DNA of 64,000 nt from Tolypothrix sp. NIES-4075 (GCF_002218085.1 NZ_BDUC01000008.1:267094-331093); one strand, 5' to 3'. Shown: positions 34,672-44,209, numbered from the stretch's first letter. The notes: generated by a model from the letters alone, not told the origin. Made by a program: numbers and translations.

Positions 34672-36198
34672 CTATGCGCCGACAGATTCTTTCGCGGCGT
34701 AGAGGACTTCGACGTTGATATCTTTAAATCCGCGATCGCGTGCAAATTTCTCGGTATTTCGCTTGACTTTCCCCCGCACAAATCCAGGAATTTTATTCAA
34801 TTCTGCCAAACCATCTTTTGTCCAGTTCAAGTCAGAACCAGCAGAAATTCCTTTGGTAATCACTTCTTTGGTGTCATGTCCGCCGAAGATTTCTAATAGA
34901 TGATCTTCCATTCCCAAAGTAAAGGAATTGTAGACTAAATCTGCAATCTGATTTGTCCCTTCGTAACCCATAAATGGTTTGTAACCAAGGGGGAAGTTTT
35001 GGATGTGAATCGGTGCAGCAATTACGCCACAAGGAATATCTAAACGCTTACCGACGTGACGTTCCATTTGGGTGCCGAAAATTGCTGAGGGTTCGACACG
35101 AGCGATCGCGTCTCCAATTGCGCCATGATCTTCAGTAATCAGCACTTCGTCGCAATACTCGCTCACCTGTTCGCGGAACCAGTCAGCATCATATTTGCAG
35201 TAGGTTCCCGCCCATACTACATGAATTCCCATCTCCCGTGCCAAAATCTTGGTCATCGCCGCAGCGTGAGTATTATCACCAAACACTACTGCTTTTTTCC
35301 CGGTCAAGTTCTGACAGTCAATCGAGCGAGAGAACCATGCAGCCTGCGATACATGCAATGTTTGCTCATTAATGAACTCTTCGTAATCTACATCAGCACC
35401 TTGAGCGTTTATCACCTGCTGAATTTTACGGATACATCTAGCCGTTTCTACTACTCCCATTGGGGTAATGTCTACGCAAGGAATGCCGAATTCAGCTTCG
35501 AGGTAACTAGCCGCCATTAAACCTAGTTCGCGGTAAGGTGCGAGGTTAAACCAGGCGCGGGGCATCTTCTTAATATCGTATACCGAAGCGCCTTCGGGAA
35601 TGACGGTATTTACCTCAATTCCCAAGTCAGCCATTAAGCGCTTGAGTTCGGTGCAGTCGTGCTGATTGTGGAAACCAAGGGTAGAACCACCAATGATGTT
35701 AACTGAGGGTTTTTCGGTTTTGCCTTCTGGTAGTTCGCCTTTTTTGCGGGCTTTCTCAATATAGTATTGAACGATTTGTTGCAAAGTGCGATCGGCAGCT
35801 TGGAGTTCGTTGAAGCGGTAGTGGTTCACATCCGCAAGCATGATATCGCCTTTTGCTTCTAACTGCGCTCGCTCCACAAAGTTGTGTAAATCTTCTTGGA
35901 GAATACTAGAGGTGCAAGTAGGAGTTAACACAATCAAATCGGGGTGTTCTTCAGCGTCTTTGCGGGTGATGTTATCTACCACTTTTTCTTGGGAACCCCG
36001 TGCCAAAACGTTGCGATCTACGACGCTGGTTGTCACCGGGGTGAAGTTACGCTCGCGCTCTAGCATCGATCGCATAACGTTAAAATAGTCATCGCCGAGT
36101 GGAGCGTGCATGATTGCATGAACGTTTTTAAAAGAACTGGCAACCCGCAGTGTGCCTATGTGGGCAGGACCAGCATACATCCAGTAAGCCAATTTCAT
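34672..36198 (-). CDS. chlB: Light-independent protochlorophyllide reductase subunit B
   Basis: 508 residues, full length for ChlB. N-terminal MKLAYWMYAGPAHIG with the conserved cysteine-bearing TPTCTSS (about 94, one of the ligands of the shared 4Fe-4S cluster), GDNTHAAAM, and ITEDHGAIGDAIA (about 350) are family-typical. With ChlN it forms the catalytic NB-protein of DPOR, which reduces protochlorophyllide to chlorophyllide in the dark with electrons from ChlL. chlL and chlN are not in this window, as is common in cyanobacteria where chlB is separate. Start ATG at 36198. Cytosolic. Confidence 0.97.
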   Translation of the reverse strand: MKLAYWMYAGPAHIGTLRVASSFKNVHAIMHAPLGDDYFNVMRSMLERERNFTPVTTSVVDRNVLARGSQEKVVDNITRKDAEEHPDLIVLTPTCTSSILQEDLHNFVERAQLEAKGDIMLADVNHYRFNELQAADRTLQQIVQYYIEKARKKGELPEGKTEKPSVNIIGGSTLGFHNQHDCTELKRLMADLGIEVNTVIPEGASVYDIKKMPRAWFNLAPYRELGLMAASYLEAEFGIPCVDITPMGVVETARCIRKIQQVINAQGADVDYEEFINEQTLHVSQAAWFSRSIDCQNLTGKKAVVFGDNTHAAAMTKILAREMGIHVVWAGTYCKYDADWFREQVSEYCDEVLITEDHGAIGDAIARVEPSAIFGTQMERHVGKRLDIPCGVIAAPIHIQNFPLGYKPFMGYEGTNQIADLVYNSFTLGMEDHLLEIFGGHDTKEVITKGISAGSDLNWTKDGLAELNKIPGFVRGKVKRNTEKFARDRGFKDINVEVLYAAKESVGA

Positions 36199-36336
36199 TA
36201 CTGTGTTCTCCCTTTAATTGAAACCAACATGGACAATAAGTGCTTGATTGTTAAATCGTCTCTGATTCTCTCAAAAGTTGCAGTTCTTAGGGAATAGACG
36301 CTTACAGGACTTTACACAAATGGCGATCGCTTGGAC

Positions 36337-36420
36337 TGGGGACTAGGGACTGGGGATTAGGAACGCTAAAAAGATTATCATAGTAGCTATGTTTATTCCC
36401 AATCCCCAGTCCCCAGTCCC
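36337..36420. repeat. STRR-like arrays flanking the ycf37-like gene
   Basis: GGGGACTAGGGACTGGGGAT on one side and AATCCCCAGTCCCCAGTCC on the other form a rough inverted repeat. Unit CCCCAGT corresponds to the published STRR1 consensus CCCCA(A/G)T of heterocystous cyanobacteria. Confidence 0.8.
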
Positions 36421-36423
36421 TAA

Positions 36424-36948
36424 TTACGCAGAAACCAGGCGTCGCAAAGATTGAGCGCGGCGTTTTGCCGTAGCATTATTTGCGTCAATTTTCAATGCTT
36501 GTTCGTACATTTCTAGAGCTTGAGCATTTAAATTCTTTTTCTCGTAGGCATGAGCGAGATTATTCATAGCTGTTACATACTCAGGTTTAGATTTAAGCGC
36601 TTCTTTATATTGACGAATCGCTAAATCATACTGCTCTTGTGCAAAGTAAGTATACCCCAGTCCATTATAAATCGGGGCGGTATTTTCTTCGCCTTCTTCT
36701 TCAGCAGCTTTGAGGGCTTTTTGAAAAAGTGCGATCGCTTGAGAAAACACTTTCTTTTCAGAATAAATACTCGCTAACTCATAATATTCTTGAGTCGTAC
36801 CCTTGGATGTACTCAGTTTTTTCCGCAAGCGTGACATTGAGCTTTCCAGCCTGCGAGTTTTGAATACTTGCCGAAAAATGCTCACGACTGTAAAGCCAAG
36901 CAACACAACGAAAATTGAGAGATAAATAACCGCTAGATTGTTATCCAT
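36424..36948 (-). CDS. ycf37: Ycf37-like TPR protein (photosystem I assembly)
   Basis: 174 residues, the expected size. N-terminal transmembrane helix (about 5-27, AVIYLSIFVVLLGFTVVSIF) then basic/coiled linker and three TPRs (about 55-155, the last ALEMYEQALKIDAN). Ycf37 sits in the thylakoid membrane and helps assemble or stabilise photosystem I. The assignment rests on architecture and size more than on diagnostic residues, so another membrane-anchored TPR protein is possible. Confidence 0.7.
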   Translation of the reverse strand: MDNNLAVIYLSIFVVLLGFTVVSIFRQVFKTRRLESSMSRLRKKLSTSKGTTQEYYELASIYSEKKVFSQAIALFQKALKAAEEEGEENTAPIYNGLGYTYFAQEQYDLAIRQYKEALKSKPEYVTAMNNLAHAYEKKNLNAQALEMYEQALKIDANNATAKRRAQSLRRLVSA

Positions 36949-36989
36949 TGCCTTTATTAAAAGTCTCTTTTGTATCTATTATCAGGGGG

Positions 36990-37139
36990 GGAGATGGGGA
37001 ATGGGTAATTGGTAATAGGGAATGGGTAATGGGTGAGAAAGAAGAAATATTTTTCCATGAGTCCATGAGTCCATGAGTCCCTTTCCCCCTCCTTCTTTAC
37101 CAATTACCTTTTTCCCAATTCCCCATTCCCTATTACCTA
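36990..37139. repeat. Mixed heptamer and octamer arrays
   Basis: GGGAATGG/TAATTGG heptamers (36990-37036), CCATGAGT octamers (37055-37080), and CCAATTACC/CCCCATTCCC (37098-37139). Confidence 0.85.
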
Positions 37140-37141
37140 AT

Positions 37142-37957
37142 TTAGGGTAATCCCCAGTATTTTACGCGTTCAGCAAGCCAACCTTTTGCTATGTAACGAG
37201 CGATCGCTTCATTTACTCGCTGTCGCAATTCATCGTATTGCAATCCCTTGGGCATTACTACCGATAAGGGTTGTGTTGATAGTTTGGTTGAAAGTAAGCG
37301 ATATTCGGGATATTGTTGCACCCAACCGCTGAGGACGCTTGCATCTGCGGCAAAAGCATCACAATTATTCTTTTCTAGAAGCGATCGCGCTTCTTCGTAA
37401 GAATTCACTCCCAATAATTCGGCATTTGGTATATAATATTTAACTTCTGCAATCGTGCTAGACTTTTTCAAAACGGCTATTTTTCGTCTAGCAAAATCCG
37501 CAAGCCGTTGCGCTGAAGCATCTTTGGTAACTAATACAGTCCCATCAAAATAGTAGGGAACACTGAAGCTAACTAAACGAGAGCGTGATTCGGTTGCTGT
37601 TACTCTAGCTATAGTCAGATCAACTTGATTATTTAAAACTACAGTCATGCGATCGCGATTGCTGACAGGTTTTAACTTAACTGCGTTTTCTTTGCCTAAT
37701 AAGTCTTGCGACAACTTGACAGCTAAATCAATTTCTAATCCTTGCAATTTGCCGCTGACATCAGTAAATCCCAACGGGCGTAAATTATTTTTGACTGCAA
37801 TATTTAAGTAGCCGCGCTGTTTAATTTCTGGCATTTCTGCGGCATTTGCAATTAATTGGCTGTCTGCAAAAGAAAATCTCAAGAAAATAATTAAAGTCGC
37901 GGATAATACCAGATGTAACCGAGTAATTGCTTTCCATCTGTTACATCCGTTATTCAT
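37142..37957 (-). CDS. Periplasmic amino-acid-type solute-binding protein
   Basis: 271 residues from the ATG at 37957, picked because AAGGTG lies six bases upstream; a GTG at 37966 is the alternative. Signal peptide or anchor at about 8-38. SBP family 3 domain follows: IKQRGYLNIAVKNNLRPLGF (about 45), GKLQGLEIDLAVKLSQDL, NNQVDLTIARVTATESR, and a C-terminal VNEAIARYIAKGWLAERVKYWG. Such proteins bind amino acids or similar small solutes for ABC importers or act as sensors. It begins 11 nt after the rplT stop, so it is likely read through from rpmI-rplT. No permease nearby. Confidence 0.85.
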   Translation of the reverse strand: MNNGCNRWKAITRLHLVLSATLIIFLRFSFADSQLIANAAEMPEIKQRGYLNIAVKNNLRPLGFTDVSGKLQGLEIDLAVKLSQDLLGKENAVKLKPVSNRDRMTVVLNNQVDLTIARVTATESRSRLVSFSVPYYFDGTVLVTKDASAQRLADFARRKIAVLKKSSTIAEVKYYIPNAELLGVNSYEEARSLLEKNNCDAFAADASVLSGWVQQYPEYRLLSTKLSTQPLSVVMPKGLQYDELRQRVNEAIARYIAKGWLAERVKYWGLP

Positions 37958-37968
37958 CCGTTGCACCT

Positions 37969-38325
37969 TTATCCCTTGGCTTGGCTTGCTAATTCAACGA
38001 CTTTGCTGAAGCTGGCTGAATCGAGGATTGCCATTTGCGCTAACATTTTGCGATTGAGTTCGATGTTGGCTTTTTTGAGATTGCCCATCAACTGACTGTA
38101 ACTCAAACCGTGTAGGCGTGCGGCGGCGTTAATGCGGGTGATCCACAGACGACGAAAATCGCGTTTGCGGTTTTTGCGATCGCGATAAGCACTCCGCAGC
38201 GCTTTCATCACTTGTTGATTAGCGGTTCTAAACAAAGTTGAGTGAGAACCGCGAAAGCCTTTGGCTAGTTTGAGAATTTTATTGCGGCGTTTACGAGCTA
38301 CGTTACCGCGTTTTACTCTTGTCAT
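37969..38325 (-). CDS. rplT: 50S ribosomal protein L20
   Basis: 118 residues, normal length. N-terminal basic MTRVKRGNVARKRRNKIL, GSHSTLFRTANQQVMKALR and the C-terminal NAAARLHGLSYSQLMGNLKK. Binds 23S rRNA early in 50S assembly. Follows rpmI by 19 nt; infC is not adjacent, unlike in many bacteria. In other bacteria L20 autoregulates its operon by leader RNA; I see no clear pseudoknot here. Confidence 0.98.
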   Translation of the reverse strand: MTRVKRGNVARKRRNKILKLAKGFRGSHSTLFRTANQQVMKALRSAYRDRKNRKRDFRRLWITRINAAARLHGLSYSQLMGNLKKANIELNRKMLAQMAILDSASFSKVVELASQAKG

Positions 38326-38344
38326 TGTTTAATTTGGGATTTAT

Positions 38345-38542
38345 TTACAAATAGGGAAGCATCAAGCGTACATTTTCGGCGTCGCGTTCGTCTACAACTG
38401 CCATTTTCGACAATTTCTGCTTTTTGCTTGCAGTTTTGTGCTGTAGAAGGTGATTTTTGAAGGCTTTGCGGCGCATAATTTTACCTGTAGCGGTAACGCG
38501 GAATCGTTTCGCCGCTGCTTTACGGGTTTTTAGTTTGGGCAT
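38345..38542 (-). CDS. rpmI: 50S ribosomal protein L35
   Basis: 65 residues, full length: MPKLKTRKAAAKRFRVT start, LLQHKTASKKQKL, and the RLMLPY end. First gene of the rpmI-rplT pair. Structural protein of the large ribosomal subunit. Confidence 0.98.
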   Translation of the reverse strand: MPKLKTRKAAAKRFRVTATGKIMRRKAFKNHLLQHKTASKKQKLSKMAVVDERDAENVRLMLPYL

Positions 38543-38601
38543 AAACTAACTTTAATTCGACACGATCCCTAATTATAAGCTAAAAGAAATAAAATAAGGA
38601 T

Positions 38602-39018
38602 ATAGTCACAAGAACTAGAACGGCTCAGGGGAGAGAACAAGGTAGAAACCCTGATGTAGGTGTAGTTCTTGCTTCTGTATGGAACGAAAATGTGTTAGCA
38701 TAGGCACTTTAATTGAACCGATACAACTTGCTGTAGAAGTCGTATCAACTAACTGGGAAGATGATTACGTTGATAAGTTAGACAAGTATCAACGTCTGGG
38801 TATTGCTTGGTTCTTGGATTGTTGATTATCTAGCGATCGCCTCCCGCAATTATCTTGGTAATCCCAAAGTTGCCTCGGTTTTCGTTTACCAGTTAATTAA
38901 CGGAAAATATCAAGTTCAACAATATAAGGAGTCCGAGCGCATTATCTCACAGACTTTCCCAGAACTGGTGATAACAGTCGAGCAAGTCGTTACCGCCAGC
39001 TTGATTCATAAATTGTAA
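38602..39018 (+). pseudogene. Frameshifted Uma2-family nuclease remnant
   Basis: Three frames on the plus strand together spell a Uma2 protein. 38602-38703 reads AQGREQGRNPDVGVVLASVW. 38706-38825 reads TLIEPIQLAVEVVSTNWEDD and on to DKLDKYQRLGIAWF. 38803-39018 reads SWIVDYLAIASRNYLGNPKV and on to SQTFPELVITVEQVV. Uma2 proteins are predicted PD-(D/E)xK-like nucleases, frequent in multi-copy in cyanobacteria. Here the N-terminus is missing and there are at least two frameshifts. An intact relative is at 53917. Confidence 0.85.
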
Positions 39019-39242
39019 CAGTGTACGTGAAATTGACAGCGTTCCCGCTTCTCAATCGCAAAGACGCACTCGCGTTCAAGTTGCCGTAGGCATCGCTTGT
39101 CTTAAAGACGGTACACCAACGCCAAAGAAATCTACAAATTTTCTTCCCAAGTCAAAAAAATCTATATCTTAAGTATGATGCAAATAATACCGCGCAAACC
39201 TATAATTTATCGCAAGGCAAAATAAATTAAAAATCGATTAGC

Positions 39243-39650
39243 TTACACCAGAGTTTGCGGGCAATAGCCTAATTTTTTGACAAACTGCTCTCGAAAAGCC
39301 TCAATTTCCTCTTTATTAGGGCTACCGTGAGACACAATCGATATTTGGTAGCGACGCATCGTTTTTACAGGACACTGCCCAGATTCTAAACTTAGAAGTG
39401 CCATCTGCAAACGCTTTTGCGGCTCGTAGCTAATTCCTAATTCATTTAAAAAAGCTCGGAGATTTCCAGATTCCAAAGGCGTAATCTGATTATTTAGTTT
39501 GATTCGCACTAACCAGCCATCAATTTCATGAATTATTGTCACACAGAAAACGGGTATTTCCGGTTTAGCGTGCAGATGTTGAATCAGTCTGAGGGTTAAA
39601 CTGGCGTTTGGCAGAAAGTACAAGTATTCTGTTTCGGTGCTTAATTTCAT
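39243..39650 (-). CDS. Conserved-looking protein of unknown function
   Basis: 135 residues with a strong AAAGGAG site five bases before the ATG at 39650. Reads as a mixed alpha/beta protein: TIIHEIDGWLVRIKLNN, LRAFLNELGISYEP and a basic MRRYQISIVSHGSPNKEEI. No membrane segment or catalytic motif recognised. Monocistronic between repeats and the helicase. I do not recognise its family. Confidence 0.7.
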   Translation of the reverse strand: MKLSTETEYLYFLPNASLTLRLIQHLHAKPEIPVFCVTIIHEIDGWLVRIKLNNQITPLESGNLRAFLNELGISYEPQKRLQMALLSLESGQCPVKTMRRYQISIVSHGSPNKEEIEAFREQFVKKLGYCPQTLV

Positions 39651-39839
39651 AACTGCTCCTTTAGTGCGGTTCCTACATCTATCAAAAGTGGTATATGTTG
39701 CAGATATAACATATCATTTTTGAGGAAGATATCAACGAATCTCGCTGTAATTCTTAAAAGGTGTAACTTTACTTAACTTATGCATTTTTGGGCTTGACAA
39801 AACTTTCACCATAGAGGTTCCCCGCATAAGCGTCTCTAC

Positions 39840-42347
39840 TTATTTGAACACTGTTGTTATCATCACACATCCGGGAAACTGCTGCTTTAACGCCGGAAAA
39901 ACCGGACATGCAGCTTGTTGTTGTAAATTATCCGGTTTACTCCAAGTAAATGGTGCTTTTTGGGCGGCAGACATCCACAACAAACGCTTTGCCCGCGTCA
40001 TGGCGACATATAATAAACGGTATTCCTCAGCAGTTTTCAGGTGTTTTGCCTGTTCCCAAGCAGCGGTGGTGCTGGGTATGCTTTCTTCACCGTGGAGGGC
40101 GGCGCGAATTTGAGCGCGAGCAACTTCTGATAAAGTAAAATCGCCCAAAAACTGCCTTTGGGGAGGAACCCAAAATCTACCGGGAATTAAGTTTTCGTGC
40201 AAAAAGGGGAGAAAAACAAAGTCCCAATCTAGTCCTTTTGCTTTGTGCATGGTGATGATGGTAAGTTGACCGCGACGAGTGTAACGCGCTTCTACATCTT
40301 CAGTTTCCACTGGTTCAAATCGTTCGGAACTGACGATTTCACTTAAAGCTGCCAGCATCGTCCCCATTGAACTATTACCAGCTATTTGCCGATTTACGCG
40401 TTCTGCAAGTTTGTCTGCTGTCGCGAGTTCGGCTTGGTCGTAATTTAACACCAAAGCGATGAAGGAAATTAGCTGATACAAAGGCAGTTCTAAGCGAGCG
40501 CGAAGTAAACTGCGACACAAGCGGCAGGCTTTTTGCACCGATTCTGTTTGCGGTAATGCCAACGGACCTGGATACAAAAATTCTTCGGGAAGACTGGCGA
40601 GGGCGTTGAGGTCTTGGGTGGGGACTAACTGACGCTGTACCAAGACTTCTAAGGCAGCTTTCAGGTAATCGGGGGAATGCGGGCGATCGCAAAATTGCAG
40701 TATTGCCAAAATATCTTCTGGGACATGAGAATGGCGATCGCGTTCCCCCACATCGTAAAGTACAATTTTATGCTCTTTGCACACAGGGGCAAGCGCTTCA
40801 GCCAACCAGCGTCCTTGGCGATTTTCCCGGACTAAAACTGCTGCACGGGTATTGGTTGGATCTTCGGCAAATAACTCAATTACCCTTTGAGAAAGTAACT
40901 CAACGGTATGATGAATATCGCGTGGTGTGTAAAGTTCTAATCCCCTACCGATTGGTTGTGGATTAACATCATCTTGGCGATGATTCGGCTCAACGGGGTC
41001 AATTTTTTGCGGTCTAAATGGAGTTGTCGAAATCCGATTATTTGCCCTATTTAAATTAGTTAAATCCTTTTTATAAAGATTATTCACCCATTCCAAAGCA
41101 AAGTTTGCCGCTTCAATGATTATTTCAGTACTGCGCCCAGCTTGATACATTGTTACGAGTCTGTCTTGCGCTTTGCACTCTTCGCAAAATTGCCGAAAAT
41201 AAATTGGATCGGCTGGGGTAAAGCTAGAGTTAATCGCTTGGTTAGGATCGCCGACACGTACCAAGTTGATTAAGGATGAGGGAGACAACGGAGAGGGGGG
41301 GATGGGGAGAGGGGGGGAGGGCGAGAAAGAATTATTCTCCAAGGAGTCTCCAAGGAGTCCCCCTTGTCCCCCACTCCCCCACACCACGCTTCCCCCACTC
41401 TCCCCCTCTCCATCGCTTGCCAAAATTTCTAAAAGCTTCGTCTGCAAGGGGCTGGAATCTTGAGCTTCGTCTTCAAAGACGGCGAAAACTTGATTTTGCT
41501 CGATTCGTCTGGCGCTGTCGTTTTCTAAGACGCGCAAAGCGGCTAAAATCATGTCGTCGTAGTCGATGAAGTCACGCGATCGCATCAAATTCTGATATTG
41601 TTCATATAATCCGGCGGCTACGCTCAAAATGGCGTATTCGTCTGTGGTTTGTTTACTCCACTCGCGCAACTGTTCTGGGGATATACCGGAACTTTTTGCT
41701 TCGTGAATCACTGTCAGCGCCAATTCTGGCAATACTTCGGTTCGCAGTACTGATTGGCGACGCAATCTTTCTGTTTCTTCACCGTCAAATTGATGACCTT
41801 CTAATAATCGGAAATAACGGTCAGAATTATTTCCAATCCATTGTTCGACGGCGGTACGTATAAAACGGTGACTTTGACTTGGTGTAATTAATGTGACATT
41901 TTCTAGCTGCAAACCGGATAAATCGGCATGACGACTGGCGATATTTAATGCCAAACCGTGCAAGGTATAGACAGTGAAACCTGTTTGAGGTAAAGATAAA
42001 TTGTCTCTTAAATATTCGCGAATTTTCGCTTTAATATTGGCAGCCGCAGAGCGAGTAAAGGTGACTACAATCAGTTGACGACGCGCTTTTGTCCGATTGG
42101 TCGATTCATATTGACGAGCGATCGCGATCGCCGCAGTCGCTGCCATACCCGTAGATTTCCCAGCACCGGGAACTGCGGAAACAGCTAAAGGACCAAAACG
42201 CCAATCAGCCATTTGTTGTTGTCCTAGTCGCAAACTGTTGCGGATAAGTGCTACAGCGCTTGGACGCACCTTAGAAGCTGATTGCGGAGATATTTCTTTT
42301 TCCAGAGATTCGTAAGGCACCGGATCGGTAAAATTAGTGTCTGACAT
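39840..42347 (-). CDS. UvrD/Rep-type superfamily 1 ATP-dependent helicase
   Basis: 835 residues with SF1A motifs in order: Walker A VPGAGKST (about 60), motif Ia VTFTRSAAANI (about 96), TLHGLAL, motif II FEDEAQDSSPLQT (about 290), motif III VGDPNQAINSS (about 364), QAGRSTEIIIEAA (IV-like), motif V TMHKAKGLDWDFV (about 700), and motif VI LLYVAMTRAKRLL. A 3'-5' DNA helicase for repair or recombination. Between motif II and III an in-frame low-complexity insert of about 46 residues (312-358; bases 41274-41412) reads Gly/Glu/Ser then Ser/Pro. It sits where other family members have a short loop. The gene stands alone. Confidence 0.9.
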   Translation of the reverse strand: MSDTNFTDPVPYESLEKEISPQSASKVRPSAVALIRNSLRLGQQQMADWRFGPLAVSAVPGAGKSTGMAATAAIAIARQYESTNRTKARRQLIVVTFTRSAAANIKAKIREYLRDNLSLPQTGFTVYTLHGLALNIASRHADLSGLQLENVTLITPSQSHRFIRTAVEQWIGNNSDRYFRLLEGHQFDGEETERLRRQSVLRTEVLPELALTVIHEAKSSGISPEQLREWSKQTTDEYAILSVAAGLYEQYQNLMRSRDFIDYDDMILAALRVLENDSARRIEQNQVFAVFEDEAQDSSPLQTKLLEILASDGEGESGGSVVWGSGGQGGLLGDSLENNSFSPSPPLPIPPSPLSPSSLINLVRVGDPNQAINSSFTPADPIYFRQFCEECKAQDRLVTMYQAGRSTEIIIEAANFALEWVNNLYKKDLTNLNRANNRISTTPFRPQKIDPVEPNHRQDDVNPQPIGRGLELYTPRDIHHTVELLSQRVIELFAEDPTNTRAAVLVRENRQGRWLAEALAPVCKEHKIVLYDVGERDRHSHVPEDILAILQFCDRPHSPDYLKAALEVLVQRQLVPTQDLNALASLPEEFLYPGPLALPQTESVQKACRLCRSLLRARLELPLYQLISFIALVLNYDQAELATADKLAERVNRQIAGNSSMGTMLAALSEIVSSERFEPVETEDVEARYTRRGQLTIITMHKAKGLDWDFVFLPFLHENLIPGRFWVPPQRQFLGDFTLSEVARAQIRAALHGEESIPSTTAAWEQAKHLKTAEEYRLLYVAMTRAKRLLWMSAAQKAPFTWSKPDNLQQQAACPVFPALKQQFPGCVMITTVFK
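41274..41412 (-). repeat. In-frame low-complexity insert in the helicase gene
   Basis: 139 nt of GGGGAGAGGGG type purine tract followed by CCCACTCCCCC/TCTCCCC pyrimidine tract, with a short unique centre (AAAGAATTATTCTCC). The two tracts are roughly complementary, so the insert can fold into a hairpin. Confidence 0.85.
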
Positions 42348-42357
42348 AAAGGGGAAT

Positions 42358-42460
42358 TGGGCATTGGGAATTGGGAATTGGGAATTGGGAATTGGGAATT
42401 GGTAATTGGGAATTGGTAATTGGTAATTCCCCCATTACCCATTACCCATTACCCAATCTT
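42358..42460. repeat. GGGAATT/GGTAATT heptamer array
   Basis: Ten or more units of GGGAATT, then GGTAATT, then CCCATTA. Separates divergent helicase and GT39 genes, so it overlaps both promoter regions. Confidence 0.9.
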
Positions 42461-42476
42461 TATTAATAGCTAAATA

Positions 42477-44141
42477 ATGAAAAAACGTGTTTACATACAT
42501 TATCTAATTTTAATTGGCGCGATCGCTCTTGGCGCAATTTTGCGCTTTTGGCATTTGGATTTAAAACCGCTGTGGATGGATGAGGTGATTACTGCCATTT
42601 TCAGCTTGGGCAAAACTTATAATGATTTGCCTTTAGGTGTGGTGTTTTCCCTTGAGCGAGTGCAGGAGATTTTTACTTATCAGCCGAAAGTTAGCTGTGC
42701 GGAAATTGCTGAAAATATTGCCCGACAATCTACGCATCCACCGCTGTTTTTTTGCTCTATGCACGCTTGGCTGGGGTGGCTGAGTCCATTGGGGCAAGAG
42801 TGGGTGGAAAAATTGCGCGAGCTTCCGGCTTTATTTGGTGTGGGAGCGATCGCCGCAATTTATGCTGTTAATCTTGCCTTTTCTAAAACATCTGGTTTAA
42901 CGGCAGCAGCTGTGATGGCAGTCTCACCTTTTGCTATTTACCTATCCCAAGAAGCACGACATTACACTTTGCCCATGCTGTTGATAACTTTAGGGTTATT
43001 GGCTCTGATGCAAATTCAGCAAGACATCTTTCAAAAACAAAAAGTCAGATTTGGGGTTTGGTTAATCTGGGCAATTATTAATATTATAGCTCTTTATGTA
43101 CACTACTTTTGTGTTCTGGCTTTTTTAGGGCAGATAGCAACGGTTATTTTACTTATATATTATCCAGCAACAGCTAAGTCTCTCAAGCAAATTAAGCGTC
43201 AAATCTGGTTTGCCTTGATTCTATCTACTAGTGCTGTTGCGATTAGCTTTCTTCCTTGGTTGATGGTGACGCTGAGTCATTTTCATCGTTCGGAAACTGA
43301 TTGGCTGAATTCTCCCGCACACATTGCCCCTTTTGGTCAAACTTTGGTTAACTGGGTGTTGATGGTGATTAGTTTACCTGTAGAAAATCAGCCTTTACCA
43401 ATAGCAGTTATCTCTGTTTTGTTAATGTTGATATTTGCTATTTGGGTAGGACGGCAAATATTTCTAGGTTTAAGGCTTTTGTGGCGTACACCAACAACTC
43501 ATTTAGCTACATTAACGCTTTTAAGTTTCTCTGGTTGGGTGTTGTTAGAATTCTTTGCTATTGTCTATTTATTCAATAAAGATATTACTATTGTTCCTCG
43601 TTATAACTTTGTTTATTATCCGAGTTTCTGCGCTTTAATAGCAGCTAGCCTTAGTAAAAGTCAAAAGTTAAAAGTAAAAAGTAAAAATTTATTAATTTTT
43701 TTACTGGTTGGTGTTCTTAGTTCTATTTTTGTTGTTTCTAACTTAGTATTTGAAAAGCCTTTCAAGCCAGAGCAAGTTGCTCGTAATATCAACCAAAATC
43801 CTGCTGTACCGCTGATGGTTGTTATGGCATATAGAAATTATCAAGATGTGGCTTTGGGTTTAAGTTTTGCTTTGGAATTAGAAAAAGTTAGAAAGATTAA
43901 TTACAGCGAAAAGTTAGATAAATTTGCTTTTTTTAAGAACTCGCAAGAACTTTCTGTTTGGCAACAACTTTCTCAACTACCTGCACCCGCAATTTCTCAA
44001 ATGAATTTATGGGTTATTGCACCGGGAATAAAACGACGAGATTATCCACCGCAAATAGCAATGTCTCGGCTGAATTGCACAATTGATTCTAGGCAGCATT
44101 ACCGAATTGGAGTGCCTTATCAATTGTATCGCTGTATGTAG
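42477..44141 (+). CDS. Membrane glycosyltransferase, GT39/ArnT-like
   Basis: 554 residues with about 10-12 hydrophobic helices. Catalytic-loop residues typical of the dolichyl/undecaprenyl-phosphate sugar-dependent GT-C family: RFWHLDLKPLWMDEV (about 23-37, acidic DE after the first helix), STHPPLFF (about 84), and SQEARHYTLPM (about 158). It should move a sugar from a polyprenyl phosphate to an extracytoplasmic acceptor. The first transmembrane helix is at about 8-24. The stop codon TAG lies inside the GTAG-ended repeat that follows. No polyprenyl-phosphate sugar synthase is adjacent. Confidence 0.85.
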   Translation: MKKRVYIHYLILIGAIALGAILRFWHLDLKPLWMDEVITAIFSLGKTYNDLPLGVVFSLERVQEIFTYQPKVSCAEIAENIARQSTHPPLFFCSMHAWLGWLSPLGQEWVEKLRELPALFGVGAIAAIYAVNLAFSKTSGLTAAAVMAVSPFAIYLSQEARHYTLPMLLITLGLLALMQIQQDIFQKQKVRFGVWLIWAIINIIALYVHYFCVLAFLGQIATVILLIYYPATAKSLKQIKRQIWFALILSTSAVAISFLPWLMVTLSHFHRSETDWLNSPAHIAPFGQTLVNWVLMVISLPVENQPLPIAVISVLLMLIFAIWVGRQIFLGLRLLWRTPTTHLATLTLLSFSGWVLLEFFAIVYLFNKDITIVPRYNFVYYPSFCALIAASLSKSQKLKVKSKNLLIFLLVGVLSSIFVVSNLVFEKPFKPEQVARNINQNPAVPLMVVMAYRNYQDVALGLSFALELEKVRKINYSEKLDKFAFFKNSQELSVWQQLSQLPAPAISQMNLWVIAPGIKRRDYPPQIAMSRLNCTIDSRQHYRIGVPYQLYRCM

Positions 44142-44194
44142 TAAGGGATAGAGCCGCTTAAAAGCGAAGATATGAGCGGTGAACCGCTCACTAC
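44138..44194. repeat. GTAG-ended double-hairpin element, diverged copy
   Basis: GTAGTAAG... GCCGCTTAAAAGCG... TGAGCGGTGAACCGCTCACTAC. The second stem (GAGCGG/CCGCTC) equals the one at 13322 and 57442. It starts within the stop region of the GT39 gene. Confidence 0.75.
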
Positions 44195-44209
44195 GGGTGA
44201 GATTACAGG

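Noticed and set aside
42358..42460. Possible CRISPR array
   Set aside because: The unit is 7 nt with no unique spacers; it is a short tandem repeat array.
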